DNA from: Methylibium sp965279545
GTDB taxonomy: Bacteria; Pseudomonadota; Gammaproteobacteria; Burkholderiales; Burkholderiaceae_C
Reading direction: 5' to 3'
DNA: 64,000 nucleotides
Assembly (NCBI RefSeq): GCF_965279545.1
Contig: NZ_OZ257250.1
Location: 3,596,001 to 3,660,000, forward strand
Positions 52,420 to 62,903 of this stretch are shown here, in pieces. The notes beneath the pieces are model-generated. The model was not told where the DNA came from. It ran no database searches and saw only the letters and a program-made list of their open reading frames with translations. Made by a program: the position numbers and the translations under genes. Every line of letters begins with the position of its first letter. Position 1 is the stretch's first letter.

Positions 52420-55400
52420 ATGCCCGACCCCGCACCGGCTCCGCAGGAGCCCCGGCCCCTGGCCGATACCGAGCGCTCGCTGTTGCAGCAACGCCGCAGG
52501 CTGGCCGGCGTGCCGGCCGACGCGCCCACCGTGGGCCTGGCTCTGTCGGGCGGCGGCGTGCGCAGTGCGACCTTCGGGCTCGGACTGCTGCGCGGCCTGG
52601 CGCAGCGCGGGCAGCTGCCGCGGATCGACTACCTGTCCACCGTCTCGGGCGGGGGCTACACGGGCGCGATGTTCGGGCGGCTGGTGGCGATGGTCGGCAT
52701 CCTGCGGGCGCAGGCGCTGCTGAGTGCCAACGATTCGCCGGTGCTGGCCTGGCTGCGCCGCAACGGCCGCTACCTCACGCCCTCGGGTTCGCGCGACATC
52801 GGTATCGCGGTGGTGACCTACCTGCGCGCCTTCATCGCGATCCATGGCGAGTTCATGGCGGTGAGCCTGCCGTTTGCGCTGCTGGTGATCGGGCCGCACC
52901 TGTGGCACACGGTCAGCACCCTGTCGGCCGGCAGCGCCGCCGCCGCCAGCGCGACCGCCTGGCGGCCCTGGGGCACGCTGTGGTGGCCGCTGGGGGCCGC
53001 GTGGTGGGCGGCCGCGGCGCCCGGCCTGATGACCGGCTACTGGGTCGCGCGCGAAAGCGCCGACCCCGGCGAGAAGCGCGTGCCGGTGCCCTGGCGCGAC
53101 GTCGCCTTCGTCGCGCTGCTGTGCGTCGCCGTCGCCGCGATGTGGGCGGTGGCGCGCCCGCCGCTGCCGGGCCTGACCGCCTCGCTGAAGGCCTCGGTGC
53201 TGGCGTTGCTGGCGTTCTCGTCGTCTGCCGCGGGGCTGGTGTGGGCGCACGCGCGGCTGGTCACGACGCGTGAGACGCGCTCGCTGGCGGTGGCCCGGCT
53301 GCGCCACCGCACCACCTTCGCGCTGCGCCTCGTCACGCTGGTGGCGGCGGGCTGTGTGTGGCTCGGGGCGCTCGACCTGCTGAGCTGGTGGCTGCTGGTC
53401 GAGCTCCAGAGCGGCGAGCGCTGGGTGCTCGGCGGCATCGGCCTCGGCGGCCTGGGCGTGCTGGTGCTGCGCAGCTTCGCGCAGCCGCTGCTGCAGTTGT
53501 CGCAGCGCACGCAGCCCGGCTCGGTCAGCGCGATCGGGCCGAAGCTGCTGAACGCGGCCGGGCTGTTCGGCTTCGCGGCACTGGTGACGGCCTGGGTGGT
53601 CGGCGTGCAGTGGCTGGTGTTCACGCCAGAGCCGGTGGGCGGCTTCGACCAGCTCACGCCGGGGGCGCGCGCAGCCTTCCTGCTGGCCCTGAGCATCGTG
53701 TGGCTGCTGCTGACGGCCGGCAATGCGCCGATGGCCAATGCCTCGTCGCTGCACAGCTTCTACCGCGCCCGCCTCACGCGCGCCTACCTCGCCGTCGGCA
53801 ACCCGGCACGCAAGCTCGCCGATCCCGCACCCGATGGCGTCTACGACGTGACCACCGTCGTGCCGGGCGACGACACCGGCCTGTGCAGCTACCAGCCCGA
53901 ACTCGCCGGCGGTCCGATCCACCTGATCAACACCTGCCTGAACCAGACCCGCGACGACGCCTCGGGCCTGTACAACGCCGACCGCAAGGGCACGCTGGTC
54001 ACGGCCAGCGCGCGCGGCTTCGAGATCGGGGCGCACGGCTGGTCGCCGATGCGCGAGGACAGCGACTCGGGCACGCTGGGCCGCTGGATCGCCGTCTCGG
54101 GCGCCGCGGCCGCACCCGGCGCCGGTGCCTACACCTCGCGCGGCTGGGCGCTGATGCTCTATTTCCTCGGCGTGCGCCTGGGCCACTGGATGCATGCACC
54201 GCTGCCGCCACCGCCGCTCAGCGCGCTGCGGCGCTGGCTGTGGCGGTTCGCGATCAAGCCGGTCATGCTGTGGAGCGAGGGCATGGCCACCTTCTTCGGC
54301 TCGGCGCGGCCCTGGTGGTACCTGTCCGACGGCGGCCACTTCGAGAACACCGGCGTCTACGCGCTGCTCAAGCGCCGCGTCGACTTCATCGTCTGCGCCG
54401 ACTGCGGCGCCGACAAGGACTACGACTTCGGCGACATCGAGAACCTGGTGCGCAAGGCGCGCATCGACCTCGGCGCCGAGATCGAGTTCTACACGCGCGA
54501 CGAGGCCGCGCGGCTGTTCACGCTGGCCGGCACCGAGCTGACCGTGCTGTCGCCCGAGGACATGGACGACAACCACTCCTCGCGCGGCGTGCTGCTCGCA
54601 CGCATCCGCTACCGCATCGAGCCGGGCACCGGCGGCGCGGCGCGGCACGAGGCGACGCTGCTGCTCATCAAACCCAACCTGCACGACGCGCTCGACGTCG
54701 ACCTGCTCGCCTACGCGCAGCGCAAGGCCGCCTTCCCGCACGAGAGCACCGGCGACCAGAACTTCGACGAGGCGCAGTGGGAGAGCTACCACCGCCTCGG
54801 CGAGGACTTCGGGTGCCAACTGCACGAGCCGTGGATGAGCCAGCTGCCGGGCTGGCGCCGCCGCGAGCGGCATCCGCTCACCGTCGCGGCGCGGTTGCGC
54901 GGCGGCGTCGTCAAGGACGCGCCCGAGCAGTTGCCGTGGTGGCGGCGCTCCGCGCGCGCCACCGCCATCGGTGCGTCGATCGGCCTGGGCGCCGGCGGCA
55001 CGCTGCTGCTGTCGCTGTGGCAACTGCAGGAACAGCTCAACACCAACCGCAACAACGAGCGCACCGAGGTGCGGCGCCTGTTCACCGAGGTGTCGAGCGA
55101 ACTCAAGACGTTCGACGGCAGCTGCCCCCGACTCGCCGACCACACGGCCACGCAACTGCTGCTGCTGCACGACCTGCGCGACAGCCCGGTGCTGCTGTCG
55201 ATCGAGCGCGACGGCGTGAAGTCCCTGCTCGGCCGCGTGCGCGACGAATGTGCGAAGCCGCCGCAGGCGTCCGCCGACTGCACGGCGGCGGCCGAGCGCG
55301 CCCACAACGGCGTGTGCGCGACGATCGCCAAGCAGAACGTCGGCGACCGTGCCCTGAGCTACTGGGCGCCGGTGCCGGCCGGGCGCAGCATCGCGCAGCT

Positions 55401-55959
55401 GTTCTCGGACTGGCGTGCGGGCGGGCGGGCGACGACCTCGGCCGCGACGGCCCCGCCCTTGCCCGTGCAGGAGCCGCCTGGTGCAAGCTCGCCGCAGCCG
55501 GTGCCGCTCGGGCAGCCCGGCGACACGGGGGCTGGCGAGAACGCGCTCGGTGCCGCTGCGGCCTGCGACGGCAGCGGCCGGCCGCTGCAGCTCTACATTC
55601 AGGTCTACGACGAGGCCTCGCGCCAACAGGCGCGCGCCCTGCGCCGCGACCTGCAGGCCCTGGCCGGCGACCATGTGCAGGTCGCGCCGGTCGAGGATGT
55701 GGCCCGCACCGCGGCCTTGCGCGGCACCCGCCGCCCGGTGCCCTGGCCACAGCCCACCCTCTTGCTGCACGACAGCCACGAGCGCACCTGCGCAGAGGTG
55801 CTGAGCCCGCTGATCCAGCGCAGCTGGTCGGTGCCCGGCGTCACCCCGACGCAGGTGTGGATCCGCCAGTTGCCAGCCGACCAGACGAAGCAGGAGCGCG
55901 TGCTCGAACTCTGGCTGCCGCCGCGCGAGGACGCGAACCGCAACGCGGAGTTCTGGTGA
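52420..55959 (+). CDS. Large membrane patatin-like phospholipase
   Basis: 1,179 residues from the ATG at 52420, with AGGGAG before it. Patatin elements: oxyanion loop ALSGGGVRSATFGLGLL (from 41), nucleophile STVSGGGY (Ser76) and, far downstream, catalytic WYLSDGGHFENTG (Asp near 639). Between them lie several hydrophobic helices (about 145-450), and another follows near 850 (IGASIGLGAGGTLLLSLW), so the hydrolase is split by a membrane section. The C-terminal 300 residues form a separate domain without a clear match. It should hydrolyse membrane lipids. Physiological role unknown. Confidence 0.87.
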   Translation: MPDPAPAPQEPRPLADTERSLLQQRRRLAGVPADAPTVGLALSGGGVRSATFGLGLLRGLAQRGQLPRIDYLSTVSGGGYTGAMFGRLVAMVGILRAQALLSANDSPVLAWLRRNGRYLTPSGSRDIGIAVVTYLRAFIAIHGEFMAVSLPFALLVIGPHLWHTVSTLSAGSAAAASATAWRPWGTLWWPLGAAWWAAAAPGLMTGYWVARESADPGEKRVPVPWRDVAFVALLCVAVAAMWAVARPPLPGLTASLKASVLALLAFSSSAAGLVWAHARLVTTRETRSLAVARLRHRTTFALRLVTLVAAGCVWLGALDLLSWWLLVELQSGERWVLGGIGLGGLGVLVLRSFAQPLLQLSQRTQPGSVSAIGPKLLNAAGLFGFAALVTAWVVGVQWLVFTPEPVGGFDQLTPGARAAFLLALSIVWLLLTAGNAPMANASSLHSFYRARLTRAYLAVGNPARKLADPAPDGVYDVTTVVPGDDTGLCSYQPELAGGPIHLINTCLNQTRDDASGLYNADRKGTLVTASARGFEIGAHGWSPMREDSDSGTLGRWIAVSGAAAAPGAGAYTSRGWALMLYFLGVRLGHWMHAPLPPPPLSALRRWLWRFAIKPVMLWSEGMATFFGSARPWWYLSDGGHFENTGVYALLKRRVDFIVCADCGADKDYDFGDIENLVRKARIDLGAEIEFYTRDEAARLFTLAGTELTVLSPEDMDDNHSSRGVLLARIRYRIEPGTGGAARHEATLLLIKPNLHDALDVDLLAYAQRKAAFPHESTGDQNFDEAQWESYHRLGEDFGCQLHEPWMSQLPGWRRRERHPLTVAARLRGGVVKDAPEQLPWWRRSARATAIGASIGLGAGGTLLLSLWQLQEQLNTNRNNERTEVRRLFTEVSSELKTFDGSCPRLADHTATQLLLLHDLRDSPVLLSIERDGVKSLLGRVRDECAKPPQASADCTAAAERAHNGVCATIAKQNVGDRALSYWAPVPAGRSIAQLFSDWRAGGRATTSAATAPPLPVQEPPGASSPQPVPLGQPGDTGAGENALGAAAACDGSGRPLQLYIQVYDEASRQQARALRRDLQALAGDHVQVAPVEDVARTAALRGTRRPVPWPQPTLLLHDSHERTCAEVLSPLIQRSWSVPGVTPTQVWIRQLPADQTKQERVLELWLPPREDANRNAEFW

Positions 55960-56010
55960 GCGCTGCGAGAGCGAGGCGTCGGGCTGATCTTTGACAAGGA
56001 AGAGAACCCA

Positions 56011-56030
56011 ATAGACGTCTGGACGTCTAT
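56011..56030. promoter_or_regulatory. 20-bp palindrome before the methyltransferase gene
   Basis: ATAGACGTCTGGACGTCTAT is a perfect inverted repeat around a central TG. It overlaps a -10-like TATACT (56028-56033) and lies 30 bp upstream of the GTG start; a TTGACA is present at 55991-55996, too far for that -10. Position and symmetry suggest an operator, by analogy with control boxes of restriction-modification systems. Confidence 0.75.
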
Positions 56031-56059
56031 ACTGCGGGAACCCACGAAAGGCTCTTCCT

Positions 56060-57190
56060 GTGCGCAGACGACCTGGTGAAGTGCGTGACGCCATTGTGCG
56101 AGTGCTCGAAGAACGGCAGTCCGGCGCGACGGTTCAGGAAATCACCAATGAGGTGATCGGACTGATTGGCAACGTGCCAGCGTCATCAGTGCGTTCCTAC
56201 CTCCAACTGAACACGCCGGAGTTGTTCATTCGCATGGACCGGGCTCAGTATGTTCTCAAGGGCATGGAGGATTCCGAGCTGCAAGCGCGCAGCGCGCCAG
56301 CGGATGATGCGCGGACATTCAGCTTCGGTCGTGCGTCACTGGTGCACGACGACTGCAATCGCTGGCTTGAACGCCAGCCGGCGAACACGTTTCATGCGGT
56401 CGTGACCGATCCGCCGTACGGCCTCATCGAGTATTCGGACGAGGAACTCGGCAAGCTGCGACACGGTGGGCAAGGGGGCATTTGGCGCATCCCGCCGAGT
56501 TTCGACGGTTCGAAACGGTCTCCGCTGCCGCGCTTCACCGTGTTGAAGCCGAACGACCTCGAAGCCCTCGAGAAGTTTTTTCTTGCGTGGGGGCGCAACC
56601 TCCAGCGCATTCTGGTTCCCGGCGCGAATGTGCTGGTCGCAAGCAATCCACTGTTGTCGTACCTGGTGTCCGGTGCGCTTTCGCGCGCCGGGCTGGAGCG
56701 ACGTGGCGAGATCGTTCGGCTCACGATGACGATGCGCGGCGGCGACCGGCCGAAGGCGGCGCATGTGGAGTTCAGCGATGTGAGCGTCATGCCCCGCTCG
56801 ATGTGGGAGCCGTGGCTGGTGTTCCGCAAGCCGCTCGACGGCCGGGTGCAGGACAACCTTCGCCACTGGGGGACGGGTGGATTCCGGCGCATCTCTGCCG
56901 ACAAGCCGTTCGGTGACGTGATCGAATCGTCGCCGACCCGCCCGGCGGAGCGGGCGCTGGCGCCTCATCCGAGCCTCAAGCCGCAAGCCTTCCTGCGCAG
57001 GCTGGTCCGGGGTGTTCTGCCGCTGGGGCGAGGCGTCGTGCTCGATCCCTTCGCTGGCTCTGCGTCGACGCTGGCTGCGGCCGAAGCTGTCGGATACGAC
57101 AGCTTCGGTGTCGAACGCGACCGAGCCTATTTCAACCTGGCGTGCGAATCCTTGCCGCGGTTGGCGGGCTTGCGCGTCGACGCGGGTTGA
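56060..57190 (+). CDS. wHTH-fused site-specific DNA methyltransferase (DPPY, beta-type)
   Basis: 376 residues from a GTG at 56060. Residues 1-68 form a winged helix like HARE-HTH domains: VRDAIVRVLEERQSGATVQE, then VPASSVRSYLQLN and MDRAQYVLKG. The catalytic motif VVTDPPYG (DPPY 117-120) comes before the SAM motif VLDPFAGSASTLAAAEAVG (about 330), the beta-class order of N6-adenine or N4-cytosine methylases. The target-recognition part lies between. Less GC-rich than its neighbours. The convergent gene overlaps its 3' end by 64 bp and encodes a nuclease-like protein. Confidence 0.88.
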   Translation: MRRRPGEVRDAIVRVLEERQSGATVQEITNEVIGLIGNVPASSVRSYLQLNTPELFIRMDRAQYVLKGMEDSELQARSAPADDARTFSFGRASLVHDDCNRWLERQPANTFHAVVTDPPYGLIEYSDEELGKLRHGGQGGIWRIPPSFDGSKRSPLPRFTVLKPNDLEALEKFFLAWGRNLQRILVPGANVLVASNPLLSYLVSGALSRAGLERRGEIVRLTMTMRGGDRPKAAHVEFSDVSVMPRSMWEPWLVFRKPLDGRVQDNLRHWGTGGFRRISADKPFGDVIESSPTRPAERALAPHPSLKPQAFLRRLVRGVLPLGRGVVLDPFAGSASTLAAAEAVGYDSFGVERDRAYFNLACESLPRLAGLRVDAG

Positions 57191-57807
57191 TCGAGGTAGA
57201 TCCAGCTGCTGCGCAGCTTGGCGATGCCGGCTGCGTCCAGCGTGGCTGTGCGCGTTCCGAGTTCGCCACGCGCATTGCGCCGGAAGTCGTCGACGCTGAC
57301 GTGGCCGAGATAGAGCTCGGTGAAGGCCATGGGTTTGCGCTCGACAGCGGGCTCTGTCCGGTTGTCCACCGTGTAGACGAAGACGCACATCCACTGGTCT
57401 CGAGCGCCGTGGGTGTCGACGGCACCTCCGGGCTTGCGTGTGCTCTTGATCTCGATACCGAGCTCCCCGGCCTTCTCTCGATTGTCGGGGTAGTGGCCTT
57501 TCAGCAAGAGATCGGGATGACCATTGAAATAGCCGTTCACCACCAAGCTTCGGCTGTGCTTGGCAAGGCTCGCCGTGAGCATGTCCGACACCACGCCCGA
57601 CATGCTGGCCGGGCGCAACATGTCATCGAGTCGCTCCAGGCCCTTGGCCGCGAGGCTGGTGTTCACGTCGAAGAAGAAGTCGTAGACGTCCTGCATCGCC
57701 GCCCGGAAGTCTTCGATGCGCAGTTGGAACGGCAACTCCGTCGCACCATTGAATTTCGCGGGGTCGGTGATGTTGCGGATGACAGGCATGGCGCGAGATT
57801 CTGTCAT
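57127..57807 (-). CDS. Candidate type II restriction endonuclease (PD-(D/E)xK)
   Basis: 226 residues from the ATG at 57807; an ATG at 57789 is an alternative. A nuclease core can be read: GYFNGHPDLLLKGHY with Asp99, then LGIEIKSTRKP with Glu119 and Lys121, the PD...ExK pattern of restriction enzymes, followed by ARDQWMCVFVYTVDN. No wider family was recognised. It is convergent with the methyltransferase gene and overlaps its last 64 bp. The arrangement and the shared lower GC suggest a restriction-modification pair; the cleavage site is unknown. Confidence 0.72.
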   Translation of the reverse strand: MTESRAMPVIRNITDPAKFNGATELPFQLRIEDFRAAMQDVYDFFFDVNTSLAAKGLERLDDMLRPASMSGVVSDMLTASLAKHSRSLVVNGYFNGHPDLLLKGHYPDNREKAGELGIEIKSTRKPGGAVDTHGARDQWMCVFVYTVDNRTEPAVERKPMAFTELYLGHVSVDDFRRNARGELGTRTATLDAAGIAKLRSSWIYLDQPASTRKPANRGKDSHARLK

Positions 57808-57830
57808 GCCCTTCCGGCCGGTCGTAGGGC

Positions 57831-59783
<1,953 letters not shown>

Positions 59784-59892
59784 GGCGAGGCAGGTGGGAG
59801 CGAAGGCGCGATGTTACGGGGCCGCGGGGGCTCCGAGCCGGGTTGCCGTGCTTCCACCACCGCGGCCTGCCGCGGCTTGATGGCCTGCAGCT

Positions 59893-61209
59893 TCAGCCGC
59901 GGCGCGGCACCGTGACGCGCACCCGGTGTCGGCCGGCCTCGCCGCCGATCGTCACGGTGCCCCCGAGCCGTGCGGCGACCTGACGCACGATGGCAAGGCC
60001 GAGCCCGGTGCCGGGTGCGGCGCGGCTGCCGTCGCCGCGAACGAAGGCGTCCAGCACCTGTTCGCGCAGCGCCGGCGCGATGCCGTCGCCGGCATCCTCG
60101 ACCTCCAGACTCACCTCGCCCGCGGTCGACGCGGCACGCACGCGCACCGGGGGGTGGCCGTGCTTCAGCGCGTTGTCGATCAGGTTGGCCAGCAGGCGCT
60201 CGACCATCAGCCGGTTGGCGCCGGCGAGCGCCAGCGACGGCGGCGCCTCGACGCTCAGTTCGTGAGCCGGCCGCTCGAAGCTCGCTGTCACGCTGCGGGC
60301 CGCCGCCGCGAGGTCGACGCGCTGGTCGAAGGCCAGCTCGCCCGAGCGCACGAAGTCCAGGAAGCTCTCGACCAGGCGATCGGCCGCCTGCACATTGCGC
60401 ACGATGGCCTCGCGCCGCGGCGCGACGCCCGGCGCGTCGGGCAGCAGCTCGGCCGCCATGCGGATGCGCCCCAGCGGGCTGCGCAGGTCGTGCGACACGC
60501 CGGCCAGCAGCACGGCACGCTCGCGCTCGTGCTGCGCGAGACGGGCCTGGAGGTCGGCGAAGGCCGTGTCGATCTGGCTGATTTCCGGTGCCACGCGCGC
60601 GCCGGCGAGCGGCCGGGAGGGCGCCGCGGGCGGCGTGCCTGGCGCATGCGCGCGCATGCGCGAGCGCAGCTGCTCCAGCGGCCGTGTCAGCCAGCGCGTG
60701 AAGGCCCAGCTCACCGCCACCAGCAGCAGGCTGGCCAGCACGAGCCCGAGCACGGCGCGCTGCGACCACCGCGGGATCACCAGGTCGCCGCGCACGCCCA
60801 GCCACTGCGCCGGCCGGCCGGGCGGCACGACGTGCAGCCAGACGATGGGCTGCACCTCGCGCAGGCCGAGCGCCACCTCGTCGACCGGCACGCCACGCGC
60901 TGCCAAGGCCTCGCGCAGTGCTGTCATGCGCGGCGCGTGCAGGCCCAGGCGGCGGTGGCCGGCCGGCGGCCCGTCGGCCGCACGCAGCACCGCGGGCGGG
61001 GCCGATGGCTCAGCCGCCAGCCCGGCAGCGCTCGCCAGCACCGGAGCCCAGCGCTCCGCATAGAGCACCGCCACCGTCCGGTTGCGCTCCACGTAGAACA
61101 GCGCGCCGAACACCAGCGCCAGACCCAGCGCCAGCGCGGTCTGCGCCAGCAGCAGGCGCGCGAACAGGCTGTCGAACCGGCGCAGGAAACCGCGGCTCGG
61201 CAGGCTCAT
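59893..61209 (-). CDS. Two-component sensor histidine kinase, EnvZ-like
   Basis: 438 residues. Two membrane helices (about 18-40 and 175-195) frame a periplasmic sensor of about 130 residues. A HAMP-like segment (TRWLTRPLEQLRSRM) precedes HisKA with LLAGVSHDLRSPLGRIRMAA (phosphorylated His) and the ATPase with LLANLIDNALKHG and GTGLGLAIVRQVAARLGG. Its start is 6 bp after the stop of the OmpR-type regulator gene, so the two form one operon. The signal is unknown. Confidence 0.93.
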   Translation of the reverse strand: MSLPSRGFLRRFDSLFARLLLAQTALALGLALVFGALFYVERNRTVAVLYAERWAPVLASAAGLAAEPSAPPAVLRAADGPPAGHRRLGLHAPRMTALREALAARGVPVDEVALGLREVQPIVWLHVVPPGRPAQWLGVRGDLVIPRWSQRAVLGLVLASLLLVAVSWAFTRWLTRPLEQLRSRMRAHAPGTPPAAPSRPLAGARVAPEISQIDTAFADLQARLAQHERERAVLLAGVSHDLRSPLGRIRMAAELLPDAPGVAPRREAIVRNVQAADRLVESFLDFVRSGELAFDQRVDLAAAARSVTASFERPAHELSVEAPPSLALAGANRLMVERLLANLIDNALKHGHPPVRVRAASTAGEVSLEVEDAGDGIAPALREQVLDAFVRGDGSRAAPGTGLGLAIVRQVAARLGGTVTIGGEAGRHRVRVTVPRRG

Positions 61210-61215
61210 GGGCAG

Positions 61216-61908
61216 TCAGCCGCGGGGAACGAACACATAGCCTTCGCCGCGCACCGTGTCGATCCAGTCGCAGCCCGGCACGGCCTCGGACAGCTTGCGG
61301 CGCAAGCGCGCCACCTGCACATCGACCGTGCGGTCCTGCGGCTTGTAGCCGCCGCTCTGCACCGCGTCGCTGAGCTGCCCGCGCGTGTGCGCCTGGCCGG
61401 GCGTGCGGGCCAGCGCGACCAGCAGCTTGTACTCGACGCTCGTCAGCGGCACGCTGCGCCCACCGGCCAGCACCTCGCGCTTGAGCAGGTCGATCGTCAG
61501 CCCGTCGAAGCGCAGTTGCGGCAGCTCGGTCCGGCCGGGCGCCTGGCGGCGCAGCAGGGCGCGCACGCGGGCCACCAGCTCGCGCGGCTCGAAGGGCTTG
61601 GCGAGGTAGTCGTCGGCGCCGATCTCCAGCCCCAGCACGCGGTCCATCGGATCGCCGCGCGCCGTCAGCATGACGATGCCCAGCGCGGGGTGCGCCGCGC
61701 GCCAGCGGCGGCAGACGTCGTAGCCGCTGGCGTCGGGCAGCATCACGTCGAGCAACACCGCGTCGGGCCGCCATTGCTGCAGGGCGCGCTCGCCATCGCC
61801 GGCGGTGAGCACCGCGTGCACGGCCCAGCCTTCGCGCATCAGCAGCTCGCCGACCATGCCGGACAGCTCGGCATCGTCGTCGACCACCAGGACCAGCGGT
61901 TTGCTCAT
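61216..61908 (-). CDS. OmpR-family response regulator
   Basis: 230 residues. The receiver has the acidic pair in LVLVVDDDAEL, the phosphorylation site VLLDVMLPDASGYDV and the conserved Lys in DDYLAKPFEPRELVARV. The C-terminal winged helix shows LTSVEYKLLVALARTPGQAH, the recognition helix RTVDVQVARLRRKL and the wing DWIDTVRGEGYVF. It is paired with the downstream sensor kinase. Divergent from a small secreted-protein gene across 182 bp, which may be its target. Confidence 0.95.
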   Translation of the reverse strand: MSKPLVLVVDDDAELSGMVGELLMREGWAVHAVLTAGDGERALQQWRPDAVLLDVMLPDASGYDVCRRWRAAHPALGIVMLTARGDPMDRVLGLEIGADDYLAKPFEPRELVARVRALLRRQAPGRTELPQLRFDGLTIDLLKREVLAGGRSVPLTSVEYKLLVALARTPGQAHTRGQLSDAVQSGGYKPQDRTVDVQVARLRRKLSEAVPGCDWIDTVRGEGYVFVPRG

Positions 61909-62090
61909 GAGGCGCGAGTCTAGGGGCCGCCCCCGGGCTGCGACACGAACATTTCAGGCCTGTCGCAATTCGTCGCGCAACGTGGCCGCGCCGGGGACCG
62001 CCGGGCCGTTCAATGAACACCACGCCGGACCTGCCCGGCAGCAATCCACCCCCAAGCGCCTGCCCCGCGACACTCGAAAGGATCCCCGTC

Positions 62091-62486
62091 ATGGTCATGA
62101 ATACCCCGAACCGCAACGCCTTCCGTGCCCTGTCGACCCTGACGGCTCTGCTGGTCGCCGTGGCTGGCACCGTCGCACTGCTCGCGACGAGCAGCGACGC
62201 CCAGGCCCGCGAACGCAAGGCCACCGTCACCGGGGCGAATGGCAAGACGGCGACGCGCCAGGTCGTGCGCCAGCGCGGCGATGTGAGCTCCAGCACCACC
62301 GGGCCGAACGGCAAGACATCGTCGCGCAGCGTCGACCGCCACGCCGGCGGCGCACAGGCGACCGTCACCGGCCCCGAGGGCCAGACCGCGACACGCAGCA
62401 CCACGCGCGGCGACGGCAGCTCGTCGAGCACTGTGACCGGCCCGAACGGCCAGACGGTCAACCGCACCGTGACCCGCCAGCCCTGA
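62091..62486 (+). CDS. Small secreted repeat protein of unknown function
   Basis: 131 residues from the ATG at 62091, chosen for GAAAGGA 8 bp upstream; an ATG six bases later is also possible. A signal peptide (FRALSTLTALLVAVAGTVAL, cleavage near DAQA) precedes a short repeat: TVTGANGKTATRQ, STTGPNGKTSSRS, TVTGPEGQTATRS and TVTGPNGQTVNRT. No cysteines or membrane helix in the mature part. Similar TGPNG-repeat proteins are found in other proteobacteria without known role. Divergent from the OmpR-type regulator. Confidence 0.75.
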   Translation: MVMNTPNRNAFRALSTLTALLVAVAGTVALLATSSDAQARERKATVTGANGKTATRQVVRQRGDVSSSTTGPNGKTSSRSVDRHAGGAQATVTGPEGQTATRSTTRGDGSSSSTVTGPNGQTVNRTVTRQP

Positions 62487-62544
62487 CGCCACGGCCAGCC
62501 CCCTGCACCCGTCCAGGGCGAGCCCGCCTCCCACGAGGACCCTC

Positions 62545-62889
62545 ATGAAAGCTTCGCAATCCATCGCCATGCTCGCCGCAGCCCTGTGGCTGGCCGCCGC
62601 TCCGCTGGCCGCGGCCGACGGCCCCGGGCAGCGCGCCTGCGGGGACGACCTGCGCCGCCATTGCGGCGACGTGCGCCCCGGCGGCGGCCGCGCCGTCGCC
62701 TGCCTGCAGCAGCACCAGGCCGAGCTGTCCGGCAGCTGCCAGGCCGCGCTGCCGGTGCTGGCGCGCTGCAGCGCGGAGATCAGGTCGGTGTGCGGCGAGG
62801 CCGCCGCGCCGCGCGAACTGCGCGCCTGCATGCGCCAGGAAACCGCACGCCTGAGTGCCGAATGCCGCGGCGCGGCGGGAGCGCGCTGA
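62545..62889 (+). CDS. Small secreted cysteine-rich protein
   Basis: 114 residues. Signal peptide MKASQSIAMLAAALWLAAAP, cleavage near LAAA. The mature part has regularly spaced cysteines in RACGDDLRRHCGDVRPGGG, ACLQQHQAELSGSCQAALP, CSAEIRSVCG and ACMRQETARLSAECRG, resembling the Cys-rich GLG1-type repeat found in some bacterial periplasmic proteins. Probably a disulfide-bonded periplasmic protein. It lies 58 bp after the TGPNG-repeat gene and 14 bp before the next. Confidence 0.75.
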   Translation: MKASQSIAMLAAALWLAAAPLAAADGPGQRACGDDLRRHCGDVRPGGGRAVACLQQHQAELSGSCQAALPVLARCSAEIRSVCGEAAAPRELRACMRQETARLSAECRGAAGAR

Positions 62890-62903
62890 CGCGCAGCACG
62901 GCC

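Noticed and set aside
51907..56094. Minus-strand open frame of about 1,395 residues opposite the patatin gene
   Set aside because: No motif, crosses a repeat and two genes, and is an antisense shadow.
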